A stretch of DNA of 64,000 nt from Brachybacterium phenoliresistens. Its GTDB lineage: Bacteria; Actinomycetota; Actinomycetes; Actinomycetales; Dermabacteraceae. Of this stretch, positions 8,003 to 16,613 are shown one piece after another. Under the pieces are notes generated by a model. That model was not told where the DNA came from. It was given only the letters and a program-made list of their open reading frames with translations, and did not search any database. Positions within the stretch are counted from its first letter, which is position 1, and every line of letters begins with the position of its first letter. The translations under genes were made by a program, and so were the position numbers. Where the stretch lies: the NCBI RefSeq assembly GCF_000576425.1, contig NZ_KK069989.1, positions 310,001-374,000 on the forward strand, in the 5' to 3' direction.

Positions 8003-10846
8003 ATGTCCCCGCACCCCCCGCTCGACCTCACCGGAACCTGGACCTACCGCCTCGACCCCGACGGCATCGGGGAGGCGGAGCACTGGGCATCCGCGCCCCT
8101 GGCGGATCCGGGCACCCTGACCCTGCCCAGCTCACTGGGCGCGCAGGGCATCGGCGATCCCGTCACCGTCGACACCCCGTGGACCGGCGGCATCGTCGAC
8201 CAGTCCTTCTTCACCGACGAGCGCTACGCCCCCTACCGGCAGGGCGAGGACGTCTCCATCCCCTTCTGGCTGCAGCCGCAGGTGTACTACCGCGGCGCCG
8301 CCTGGTACCAGCGGCGCCTCGAGATCCCCGAGGGATGGGACGGCAGCGGCATCGACCTGATGCTCGAGCGCGTGCACTGGGAGTCGACCGTGTGGATCGA
8401 CGGGCATCGCCGGGGCAGCCAGGACAGCCTCACCACCGCGCACCGCCACGACCTGGGCCGCCTGGCCCCGGGGATGCATCTGCTGACGATCCGTGTCGAC
8501 AACCGCACCGTCATCGACGTGGGACCGAACTCCCATGCGATCTCCGACCACACCCAGGGCAACTGGAACGGCATCATCGGCGAGATCGCCCTGCACGAGC
8601 GCCCCGAGATCCGGCTGGGCCAGGTGCGCGTCCTCCCGGACGTCGCCGCCCGCCGGGCCCGGGTGCGCATCGACATCGCCTCCGGCACCGCGGTGGCCCG
8701 CGAGGGCCGGCTGCGGCTGACGGCCCGCCGGGCCGACTCCCTGCCCGATGCGGCCGGTGCCCCCGTCATCGGCCCGATCGAGGCGGCGTTCGAGGTCGAC
8801 CACGGCGAGGACCTGGGCTCCCGCGGCTTGCTGGGCGGCGGCACCCACCTCGACATCGACCTGGACCTCGGGGCCGATGCGGCGCTGTGGGACGAGTTCA
8901 CCCCGGCGCTGTACGCGCTGGAGGTCCAGCTGAGCGCCCGCACCGGGGACCGCGAGCACACCGATACCGCCCGCGTGCTGTTCGGGCTGCGGGAGGTGCG
9001 CACCAAGGGCACCCGGATCCTCCTGAACGACCGGCCGATCTTCGTGCGCGGCAGCCTCGAATGCTGCGTGTTCCCCCTGACCGGGTACCCGCCCACCGAG
9101 CTGGAGCCGTGGCGGCGCATCATGCGCATCGCCAGGGCCCACGGCCTGAACCTGCTGCGCATGCACTCGTGGTGCCCGCCGGAGGCCGCCTTCGTCGCCG
9201 CCGACGAGGCCGGCATGTACCTCCAGGTCGAAGGGCCGATCTGGGCGAACCAGGGGGCCGCGGTGGGGGAGGGCCGCCCCGTGGACGCGTACCTCCACGA
9301 GGAGACGCGGCGGATCCTGCGCGCCTACGGCAACCATCCCTCGTTCCTCATGATGGCGCACGGCAACGAGCCCGGCGGGCGGGATGCGGAGTTCCTCGCC
9401 GCCTGGGTGCGGCTGTGGCAGACCCAGGACCCGCGGCGGCTGTACACGACGGGCGCGGGCTGGCCGGGGGTGCCCGAGAACGACTTCGACAACATCCCGC
9501 AGCCGCGCGCGCACCGCTGGGGCGAGGGCCTCGCGTCGCGGATGAACGCGCAGCCGCCGCACACCCTGGCGACCTACGACGAGGACGTCGCCTCCCGGGA
9601 CCGGCCGATCGTCTCCCACGAGATCGGCCAGTGGTGCGTCCACCCCGACCTCGAGGAGGTCGCGCAGTACACCGGCCTGATGCGGCCGCGGAACTTCGGC
9701 GTGTTCGCGGACCTCCTGCGGGAATCGGGGATGCTCGACCAGGCCGCGGACTTCCTGCACGCCTCCGGCCGCCTGCAGACCCTCGCCTACAAGGAGGACA
9801 TCGAGGCGGCGCTGCGCACCGAGGGCTTCGGCGGGTTCCATCTGCTGGGGCTGACGGACTTCCCCGGGCAGGGCACCGCCCTGGTCGGCGTGCTCAACCC
9901 GTTCTGGGAGGAGAAGGGGTACGTGAGCCCCGAGGAGTTCTCCCGCTTCTGCGCCCCGACCGTGCCGCTGGCCCTGCTGCCGCGGCGGATCTGGGCGGCC
10001 GAGACGGAGCAGGAGTTCTCGGTGCGGATCGCCCACTACGGCTGGGCCGCGCTCGAGCAGGGCGAGGTGCGCTGGAGCCTTCGCGGCGACGACGACGCCG
10101 TGCTCGCACAGGGCGCCTTCCACGACGCTTCCCAGGTCCCCCTCGGCAACTCCACCGTGCTGGGGCCGGCCACGATCCCCGCGGGCCTGGTGGGCGAGGC
10201 GACGCACCTGCGGCTGGTCGTCACCGTCCTCGAGGCGGGGGAGCGGATCGGCGAGAACGACTGGGACGTGTGGATCCACCCCGACGCCCCGGCCGATGAG
10301 ACACCCGGCGTGCGCACCGCGACCGATCCCGCCGAGGCGGCGCAGGCCGCCGCCCGCGGCGAGAGCGTGCTGCTGGAGATCCCGGCGGAGGCGATCGGCA
10401 ACGACATCTCCCTCGGCTTCACGCCCGTCTTCTGGAACACGGCGTGGACCCGCGGGCAGGCCCCGCACACCCTCGGCCTGCTGCACGACCCCGCGCACCC
10501 CCTGTTCGCGCAGTTCCCGACGGCGGGCGCCACCGACTGGCAGTGGTGGGCGCCGCTGCGCGGGGCCCGGCCGATGCTGCTGGACGGACTGCCCCGAGAG
10601 ATCCGACCGACGGTGCAGGTGATCGACACGTGGTTCGAGGCCCGCCGGCTCGGCGTGCTGTTCGAGGCCCGCATCGGGAAGGGCAGGATCCTCGTGACCT
10701 CGTTGAACCTGGACGGCGGGGACGGGGCGGACGAGCGCCTGGCCGCCCGTCAGCTGCGGCGCAGCGTCCTCGCCTACATGGCCTCCCCCGACTTCGCCCC
10801 GCAGGTGGAGGTGAGCGTCGAGGAGCTCGCGAGCGTCCTGCGGTGA
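8003..10846 (+). CDS. Glycoside hydrolase family 2 protein
   Basis: The 947-residue product has the GH2 architecture: an N-terminal jelly-roll sugar-binding domain (WYQRRLEIPEGWDG, VWIDGH), immunoglobulin-like domain(s), then a TIM barrel starting near FVRGSLECCVFPLTGYPP. The likely acid/base is Glu456 in HGNEPGG and the likely nucleophile Glu540 in SHEIGQW, both in the places expected for the family. There is no signal peptide, so it should hydrolyse imported oligosaccharides inside the cell. The specificity (beta-galactosidase, glucuronidase, or another exo-activity) cannot be told from sequence alone. It is the last gene of the importer operon. Confidence 0.88.
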   Translation: MSPHPPLDLTGTWTYRLDPDGIGEAEHWASAPLADPGTLTLPSSLGAQGIGDPVTVDTPWTGGIVDQSFFTDERYAPYRQGEDVSIPFWLQPQVYYRGAAWYQRRLEIPEGWDGSGIDLMLERVHWESTVWIDGHRRGSQDSLTTAHRHDLGRLAPGMHLLTIRVDNRTVIDVGPNSHAISDHTQGNWNGIIGEIALHERPEIRLGQVRVLPDVAARRARVRIDIASGTAVAREGRLRLTARRADSLPDAAGAPVIGPIEAAFEVDHGEDLGSRGLLGGGTHLDIDLDLGADAALWDEFTPALYALEVQLSARTGDREHTDTARVLFGLREVRTKGTRILLNDRPIFVRGSLECCVFPLTGYPPTELEPWRRIMRIARAHGLNLLRMHSWCPPEAAFVAADEAGMYLQVEGPIWANQGAAVGEGRPVDAYLHEETRRILRAYGNHPSFLMMAHGNEPGGRDAEFLAAWVRLWQTQDPRRLYTTGAGWPGVPENDFDNIPQPRAHRWGEGLASRMNAQPPHTLATYDEDVASRDRPIVSHEIGQWCVHPDLEEVAQYTGLMRPRNFGVFADLLRESGMLDQAADFLHASGRLQTLAYKEDIEAALRTEGFGGFHLLGLTDFPGQGTALVGVLNPFWEEKGYVSPEEFSRFCAPTVPLALLPRRIWAAETEQEFSVRIAHYGWAALEQGEVRWSLRGDDDAVLAQGAFHDASQVPLGNSTVLGPATIPAGLVGEATHLRLVVTVLEAGERIGENDWDVWIHPDAPADETPGVRTATDPAEAAQAAARGESVLLEIPAEAIGNDISLGFTPVFWNTAWTRGQAPHTLGLLHDPAHPLFAQFPTAGATDWQWWAPLRGARPMLLDGLPREIRPTVQVIDTWFEARRLGVLFEARIGKGRILVTSLNLDGGDGADERLAARQLRRSVLAYMASPDFAPQVEVSVEELASVLR

Positions 10847-10866
10847 CCTGAGGCGCCGCGTACGCT
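10838..10866 (+). promoter_or_regulatory. Candidate promoter with leaderless start
   Basis: CTGCGG (10838-10843), a 17-base spacer and TACGCT (10861-10866) form a plausible housekeeping promoter. The -10 lies exactly six bases before the ATG at 10873, which predicts a transcript starting at or next to the start codon. Confidence 0.45.
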
Positions 10867-10872
10867 CGAGCA

Positions 10873-12273
10873 ATGGCAGCAGGAAGCACAGCGTCCACCC
10901 CCTCATGGCCGGCCCGGCTGGGCACGGCGCTGCTGGTGCCGATCATGGTCGGGGCCTTCTTCGTGTTCCGCGCCGCCACCGGGCCGTCGGCCGAGGGGAC
11001 CGTGCTGCTGCACCAGGAGCATCCCGTCCAGCTCGGCCCGGACGGCTGGGTCGCCGTCGAGCAGGACGCCGGCGGCTGGTTCTGGGACCGGGACACCGAG
11101 GTGGTGATGCGGAGCCTCGTCACCGGGGCGGAGACGAACCTCGGAAGGGATCCGCAGGTGGCGTACATCCTGCCCTCGGGCGGGTACCTCAGCGGCCTGG
11201 GCGGGACCACCATCCGTACCCCCTCGGGCGAGGAGGTCGCGTCCATCGACCCCGAGACGATCGGCGAGGGCGTGGAGGGGCTCGAGGAGCTGCAGGCCGG
11301 ATTCCCCGAGCTCGCCGCGGTCTCCGACGAGGTGGTCGCGGTCCTGGTCTGCTACGCCCCCGAGGCGGAGCTGCTGACCTCGGATGCCGCTGGCGGGCAT
11401 GCGGTGATGGCCGGCTTCCGCCTGAGCGACGGCAGGCGGGTCTGGGCCCGGGACACCGGTGCCGGCTGCACGGGCCGGGAGATGTACTGCCCGCCGGTCT
11501 CGGAGCTGGGCGCCGTCGAGCACGTGGTGACCTACGCCGACGATCAGGCCACCGTCACCCGCGTCGACGACGGGACGGTCGCGGCCACCTGGGAGGACAC
11601 CCCGAAGGACTCCGTGGTCGTGCAGGACGGCCTCGCCCTGCACCGCATCGGCAACTCCGTCGTGGAGGCGGTGGACCTCGCGACCGGCGAGGTCCTCGCC
11701 GCGACCGAATGCCCCGACGTGGGCCTCATGAGCCCGGGCCCGGTCCCGAACCTCTCCCCGGAGGCGATGCTCGCCATCGAATGCGGGGAGCAGGAGGTGC
11801 GGCTGTACGACCGGGACGCGCGGGAGTTCACGCCGGTGCCGGCGCCGCCGCTCGGCGAGGACCGCACCATCCCCGACGGGGAGTCGCGGGCCCACGACCG
11901 GTACATCCTGCAGCGCACGGGAGAGACGGTCACCATCACCGACGCGCTCAGCGGGAGCGAGATTGGCAGCTTCGCCGCGCCCGAGGAGATGGCGGTCCAG
12001 ACCAACGCCCCGCGCGGACGCGTGATGCTGATGTACCTGGTCACCGACGAGGACGACGTGCAGTACCGGATGATCGCCGCGGACCTGCGCACGGCGCAGC
12101 CGCTCCTCACCGACTCGCGGAAGATGGGCCTCACCTGGCAGGTCGACCCGACGGGGTTCGCCATGGTCTCCAGCGGGGACTTCTACCGGACCGGGGGCCG
12201 GTACAGCAGCGAGGAGGAGTATCGGGTGGAGTCGTGGGTGGTGGGGGTCGAGGCGGCGACGGGCGCGGGGTGA
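10873..12273 (+). CDS. Membrane-anchored PQQ-like beta-propeller protein
   Basis: The 466-residue product has one hydrophobic segment near residues 15-35 (LGTALLVPIMVGAFFVF), then an extracytoplasmic region built of repeated short beta strands with the pattern seen in PQQ-like quinoprotein propellers (GFRLSDGRRVWARDTGAG; AVDLATGEVLAATECP). It is probably an N-terminally anchored surface protein with a seven-bladed-type propeller. It carries no enzyme motif. It has its own promoter and is followed by a hairpin, so it is likely a single-gene unit and marks the left border of the defence island. Confidence 0.65.
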   Translation: MAAGSTASTPSWPARLGTALLVPIMVGAFFVFRAATGPSAEGTVLLHQEHPVQLGPDGWVAVEQDAGGWFWDRDTEVVMRSLVTGAETNLGRDPQVAYILPSGGYLSGLGGTTIRTPSGEEVASIDPETIGEGVEGLEELQAGFPELAAVSDEVVAVLVCYAPEAELLTSDAAGGHAVMAGFRLSDGRRVWARDTGAGCTGREMYCPPVSELGAVEHVVTYADDQATVTRVDDGTVAATWEDTPKDSVVVQDGLALHRIGNSVVEAVDLATGEVLAATECPDVGLMSPGPVPNLSPEAMLAIECGEQEVRLYDRDAREFTPVPAPPLGEDRTIPDGESRAHDRYILQRTGETVTITDALSGSEIGSFAAPEEMAVQTNAPRGRVMLMYLVTDEDDVQYRMIAADLRTAQPLLTDSRKMGLTWQVDPTGFAMVSSGDFYRTGGRYSSEEEYRVESWVVGVEAATGAG

Positions 12274-12278
12274 GACTC

Positions 12279-12309
12279 GCGCAGCAGTAGTCGATGTTCG
12301 ACTCTGCGC
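12279..12309 (+). terminator. Hairpin after the propeller gene, candidate terminator
   Basis: GCGCAG plus AGTCGA (12279-12284 and 12289-12294, separated by a 4-base bulge) pair with TCGACTCTGCGC (12298-12309) around a three-base loop. It sits five bases after the stop codon. The sequence up to about 12530 is noticeably AT-richer and holds no gene I can support. Confidence 0.45.
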
Positions 12310-12530
12310 CTAAGCAAATAACCCGACGCAGATTGACGCGGCGCCATCATATCTATCAAGAACGAACTCAACCCGGCCTCCAGTCATTCCCTGAGAGATT
12401 CTTTAACGTTTAGCATATTTGTGTGCGTTCGCCTGGTGTTGCGAGGCGGCTCGTGATAGCAGACCGTCCTTCAGTATCGAACTATCTAGAAGCCTTCACC
12501 TCGAGTGTCAAGGTTTCTGGAGGTTATGCC

Positions 12531-14291
12531 TCACAAGGTGCGCGGCCAAACCTTCAAGGCGATCTCCAGCAACTCTTCCATTCGTTCGTTGGCCGCAACG
12601 TTGTCCCAAGTGCGTGTACGCAACTGCCTCTGTAGGATTGCGTCCTGACGGTTCGTCCAATTTAGAAGCTCTGGTGCCTTGTCGTAGAAATTGGGCGGAA
12701 GCGCGCTGTTGGTCTTCCCGGGCAGTAGCATCAGGTTCCCGAGCTTTCCGAGCCAGAAATTCTGCCGGCTATTCACCGAACGGCCGCCTTGAGGTTCTAT
12801 ATGCTCCAGGGTCATGTCTTGATTTCGAGGTAGCTTGGAATGTCCCCAGAATTCCTCGATCTTCTCGAGGGTACGGCGAACCCTGTGGACGTCGGCCGGC
12901 TTCTGGGCGAAATACGTCAGCCCTCGAAGGCCGTCTTTGAACTGAACGTCAGTTGGCATTAGGCGCACGGCGTCAGCCTTGAATGCCTCCAGTGCCCTTG
13001 TATATTCGGACGCGGACGACGCCGCATCCACCGCGTAGGCGGCGCGTCGATACGCGCGTCGGATGGTAGATGTGGAAGGGCGCTTCGAGATTGACCACCG
13101 GAACTGGAGCGCTTCTATTGATCGCAAGAAGTCTAGAAGAATCTTCTTGGCGATGGACTTATGTCGCGGATGGATGTAGGATCTCAATAATGCGAATAGG
13201 ATGTTCAAGGGAAGGTTTGATCCAGGCACAAGACAGCCGTATAGCGCGGAGTCAATTTCCTCGAACACGTCCTTTCTCCAACGATCGGGCGGGACAATGC
13301 GCTCCCAGTGCTTACCATTCGGCGATGCCAAGCAGTCGTCGAACTCATTGAAGATTTCGGCGGTCTGGTGGAACCTCCTAAGGAATTCCCGTGCTGCTCC
13401 TTCCTCGTCGTCGAATGATTGCAGATGGTGGTCGACTGAGCGGCGGATGCGAGTTACGGCAATAATTTCGTCATCTGGTTGCTGAGAGGTTGAGTTCCAG
13501 AAGTATCCGAGAAAGTCTTCCGTGCTAACCTTGGACCATCCCGTCGATTCAACCAAATTGACGCAAGTTGTCCAGACTAGCTCTTCGTCCCGGCCCGGTG
13601 TAGCCTCGATCGCTGATATGACCTGATTCTTTACTAAGTCGATCTGGCGAAGGCTTCGACCCCGGTCATTCAGTGTCTCGAAAATCCTAAAAGCGCTGTT
13701 CTTGTCGCCACCTCGTACATAGACCACGTTGGCTTGAAGGAATCGGTCACGAATGTAATCAATGGTCTGTGCGGGACTGTGCGGACTGTCTCGCATTTCG
13801 GCGTTCACCAGGTCAGACAGCAATGTGAAGGCCGAAAACTGTGCCCTCTCAGCATTGCTTTCCGGCTTCTTCTTGACGACTTGTTCATCGGGCGAAGACA
13901 GGATGCGGAGTTGAAGAAAGCCTGCTTCATTACGATATCTCAGACGAAAAGTGGTCTCGCCGGAGAGATCGCGTTGCTGGATGTACTCGTTAAGGCCCTG
14001 CGATCGACCATGTTCGCCTATCGACTCGTAGGCGTTCTTTATGGCTACGATTGCAATCAGGATGGTTGTTAGTCGCTGCTGTCCGTCGACAAGATCCCAT
14101 TGCTGCGGACCCGACGAGTGTACTACCATATTTCCGAGAAAGTGGCCACCAGCTGGGGCGGCTTTTAGGTCGTTCCACAAGTCCTGGATATTCTCCTCTT
14201 CCCAAGCATAGTCGCGCTGGTACCTGGGTATGATGTGGTCCCCGGTGCGAATGACTTCGGCAATGCTTCTTTGAGTTGCATCGAAATCCAT
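12531..14291 (-). CDS. DUF262/DUF1524 protein, GmrSD-like modification-dependent nuclease
   Basis: The 586-residue product joins an N-terminal DUF262 domain (DGQQR at 69-73, in the ParB/sulfiredoxin-like nucleotide-binding fold) to a C-terminal DUF1524 domain with His-Me/HNH-type residues (LEHIEPQ with His497; LGNLMLL with Asn519). This is the single-chain GmrSD arrangement. GmrSD enzymes are type IV systems that cut DNA with glucosylated hydroxymethylcytosine in an NTP-stimulated reaction; whether this one has that target is unknown. Its base composition is close to half AT, with codons such as ATA and CTA that are rare in neighbouring genes, which points to separate acquisition. It lies downstream of the methyltransferase on the same strand, with a 217-base gap (14292-14509) in which I see no gene. 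Confidence 0.88.
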   Translation of the reverse strand: MDFDATQRSIAEVIRTGDHIIPRYQRDYAWEEENIQDLWNDLKAAPAGGHFLGNMVVHSSGPQQWDLVDGQQRLTTILIAIVAIKNAYESIGEHGRSQGLNEYIQQRDLSGETTFRLRYRNEAGFLQLRILSSPDEQVVKKKPESNAERAQFSAFTLLSDLVNAEMRDSPHSPAQTIDYIRDRFLQANVVYVRGGDKNSAFRIFETLNDRGRSLRQIDLVKNQVISAIEATPGRDEELVWTTCVNLVESTGWSKVSTEDFLGYFWNSTSQQPDDEIIAVTRIRRSVDHHLQSFDDEEGAAREFLRRFHQTAEIFNEFDDCLASPNGKHWERIVPPDRWRKDVFEEIDSALYGCLVPGSNLPLNILFALLRSYIHPRHKSIAKKILLDFLRSIEALQFRWSISKRPSTSTIRRAYRRAAYAVDAASSASEYTRALEAFKADAVRLMPTDVQFKDGLRGLTYFAQKPADVHRVRRTLEKIEEFWGHSKLPRNQDMTLEHIEPQGGRSVNSRQNFWLGKLGNLMLLPGKTNSALPPNFYDKAPELLNWTNRQDAILQRQLRTRTWDNVAANERMEELLEIALKVWPRTL

Positions 14292-14509
14292 TTTCCCCCC
14301 AATTGTTCTGGATGTACTGACGTCATAATGCGCGAACTCGGCATCAGTCTAGCGGTGCACGCCGTGGTACGGGCGCCTTTTACCATGTCTGTCCGTCCGA
14401 TCCTGGAGTTTTTATACATTGGTCTGAGGGGCCGTGGGGCCGGTGGTGTGCGGGCCCAACGTGCAGTGTTGGCTGAGGGGATCGCGCCCTACCACTCCCG
14501 CATAGGAGG

Positions 14510-15901
14510 TCAGCCCGAGCGCGACCCGGTCAGTGAATTCGGTTCATCGAGCGTCGCGTGCACGGCCTGCCGTCCGCGGATGATCGAACCTCCGGGGCCG
14601 GCACGCACGCGGGTGCGGTCGGGACCCTGCTGCTCCAGCGGGATCTCGAGCTGATCGTCCGCGCGTGACGCGAGCATGCCGTCGGCCTCCTCCGCCTCGT
14701 ACGCACGGATCAGTCTGCCGACGTCGATGCTGGGTCTCGTCTCGGCCTCGTAGGTCTCCCCGTCCATCGTCTTCAGGATCGCGTCGATCACGACCTGGGC
14801 GCCTTCGGGAGGAACGGCCATGCCCACCTGGCGTCGGACGCTCGGCTGCGAACCGTAGAAGCGGAAGGAGTCGGGGAACGTCTGCAGGCGAGCTCGCTCC
14901 CGGTTCGTGAGGGCGCGAGGCTCATTCCAGTGGTACATGTGCGTACCTCCGCCTCCGGAGCCGGTCACGGTGTACGAGGGTTCGTCGGGGTCGAGCTTCC
15001 GGTAGATGTTGCTGAGGGTGGCCCCCTTGACGTTGAGCACGAGCGAGTCGTCGTCGAAGGTCGTGTTGAAGGCGTTCTTGCCGGGCTGGATCGCCTTGAG
15101 CCGCTCGACCACGGACCTCCTGTGCTTGATCGGCACGTTGTTGTAGGCAGAGGGGTCGATGGGCTCGTTCTCGAGGACGTCGCGCGCGGTCCGCTGCTGC
15201 CACTTCGCAGGCGTGGTCGGGAGCGGAACACGGAAGCCTCGGGGGAGAGATTCCCGGACGTCGCGCCGGATGCCGACGATGAGAATGCGGTGCCGACGCT
15301 GCGGCACCCCGTACTTCTCGAACTTGTAGAGGTGGGCGACGAGCTCGTACTCGAGGTCCTCATCGACCTCCTCGGCGTCCGGGCCGTAGTACGAGGTGAA
15401 GGACGGATCGGTGAGCGCGGCGGCGCCGGGTCGGCGCAAGGCGGAGAGGATCTTGCCGAATGCCCGCCCGCCGTTGGCTCGGGAGAGTCCTGAGACGTTC
15501 TCGGCCAGGAACCACTCCGGTCGGCGGAGCGCGAGCGCATGGACGCCATAGGTGTACAGCGCTCCGTAGTCGCCCTCGAGTCCGCGATGCTCCCCCACCG
15601 TGCTGAAGTCGTTGCATGGGAAGCCGAAGGCGAAAGCATCGAAAGCTGGGACCTTCCGCAGGTCGAAGCCGCGGACGTCGGCGGTGAAGACGGTCTCGTC
15701 CGTAGCGCCGTGGATGTTCTTCCGATAGGTCTCCGCGGTGTCGGGATGGTACTCGACTGCCCAGCCATGGCGGACCGTCGAGCACCGCCCCTCCTTGATC
15801 GCATCCCGGCTCGCGAGCTCAGCACCGAGCGCGATCCCGCCTGGACCGCTGAACATCTCGCCGAGGACGTAATGCGGCACCGTTCCACCCCTACCGATCA
15901 T
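14510..15901 (-). CDS. dcm: DNA cytosine-C5 methyltransferase
   Basis: The 463-residue product carries the ordered C5-methyltransferase motifs: FSGPGG (17-22, AdoMet binding), GFPCNDFS with the catalytic Cys96, ENV (134-136), QRRHRI (201-206), a target-recognition region, and the closing QVGMAVPP. It should convert cytosine to 5-methylcytosine in a specific DNA sequence; the target cannot be read from the protein. It is divergent from vsr, a classic pairing because Vsr repairs T:G mismatches left when 5-methylcytosine deaminates. It provides the modification arm of the restriction system transcribed the other way. Start at the ATG at 15901; a GTG at 15880 is also possible. Confidence 0.95.
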   Translation of the reverse strand: MIGRGGTVPHYVLGEMFSGPGGIALGAELASRDAIKEGRCSTVRHGWAVEYHPDTAETYRKNIHGATDETVFTADVRGFDLRKVPAFDAFAFGFPCNDFSTVGEHRGLEGDYGALYTYGVHALALRRPEWFLAENVSGLSRANGGRAFGKILSALRRPGAAALTDPSFTSYYGPDAEEVDEDLEYELVAHLYKFEKYGVPQRRHRILIVGIRRDVRESLPRGFRVPLPTTPAKWQQRTARDVLENEPIDPSAYNNVPIKHRRSVVERLKAIQPGKNAFNTTFDDDSLVLNVKGATLSNIYRKLDPDEPSYTVTGSGGGGTHMYHWNEPRALTNRERARLQTFPDSFRFYGSQPSVRRQVGMAVPPEGAQVVIDAILKTMDGETYEAETRPSIDVGRLIRAYEAEEADGMLASRADDQLEIPLEQQGPDRTRVRAGPGGSIIRGRQAVHATLDEPNSLTGSRSG

Positions 15902-16026
15902 CGAGCTCCGTCACTGCGCAGCCTACGCGGTCGTCCGCGTGGCGCGTGGGGCGATCCAGAGATCGCCTGTTGCAGCAGCTTACTCCGGGGCACCCCCTTC
16001 GCGGCGGATGCGCAGCGCCTAGTGGA

Positions 16027-16044
16027 CGGAGATCTGTATCTCCG
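16027..16044. promoter_or_regulatory. Perfect inverted repeat between dcm and vsr, candidate operator
   Basis: CGGAGAT (16027-16033), a four-base spacer and ATCTCCG (16038-16044) form a perfect palindrome in the 211-base divergent region between the methyltransferase and vsr. Restriction-modification systems often control this junction through a regulator or through the methyltransferase itself. No controller gene is seen here, so the binder is unknown. Confidence 0.4.
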
Positions 16045-16100
16045 CCTGCGGTGATGCCGCCTACCGGGAAGTCGAGGACCTCAGGGAGTAAGGTCTCGCC

Positions 16101-16106
16101 TACGCT
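16101..16106 (+). promoter_or_regulatory. -10 hexamer of a leaderless vsr promoter
   Basis: TACGCT at 16101-16106 lies exactly six bases before the vsr ATG at 16113, and no ribosome site precedes that ATG. This fits a leaderless transcript. No good -35 is visible, so the promoter may be weak or activator-dependent. Confidence 0.35.
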
Positions 16107-16112
16107 CTTCAC

Positions 16113-16532
16113 ATGGCCCTGCGACCCCCTCCGCCCAGCAGCGAGAACGCGCGCAGGACGATGCTCGCCAACCGCCGGCGGGACACCTCGATCGAGCTCG
16201 AGGTCCGACGGCGCCTCCACGCCGCCGGACTCCGGTATCGCGTGGACTTCCCCGCCGACGCATCCGACCGGCGCCGACGCGCGGACATCGTCTTCACGCG
16301 CGCGAGGGTCGCGATCTTCATCGACGGGTGCTTCTGGCACGGTTGCCCCGCGCACTACGTCGAACCGAAGAGCAACACCGACTACTGGCGGTCGAAGATC
16401 GCGCGGAACATGGAGCGCGACCTGGAGTCCACAGCCCGCCTCGAGCGTGCGGGATGGCGGGTCCTGCGGTTCTGGGAGCACGAGGACCCGGCGGAGGTGG
16501 CGGCGACGATCCTCGCGGTCATCCGTCCATGA
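16113..16532 (+). CDS. vsr: Very short patch repair endonuclease (Vsr)
   Basis: The 139-residue product has the Vsr signature: DTSIELEVRRRLHAAGLRYR, ADIVF with the metal-binding Asp58, and FIDGCFWHGCP (69-79) with His76, followed by NTDYWRSKIARNMERD. Vsr nicks DNA 5' of the T in T:G mismatches made by deamination of 5-methylcytosine, so the neighbouring methyltransferase is its natural partner. Length is normal for the family. It is the first gene of the rightward defence operon; the next gene starts 81 bases later. Confidence 0.95.
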   Translation: MALRPPPPSSENARRTMLANRRRDTSIELEVRRRLHAAGLRYRVDFPADASDRRRRADIVFTRARVAIFIDGCFWHGCPAHYVEPKSNTDYWRSKIARNMERDLESTARLERAGWRVLRFWEHEDPAEVAATILAVIRP

Positions 16533-16613
16533 TCTCGGGTCGTTCATCGGTTGTCCGCGCGGCCCGATAACCTGCTCCTGACAGCGATGTTCACAGCGAT
16601 CAGGGGTACTGGC

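Noticed and set aside
12274-12530. Possible attachment site or integrase remnant at the left island border
   Set aside because: The sequence is AT-richer, but no tRNA, integrase fragment or direct repeat matching the right border was found by eye.
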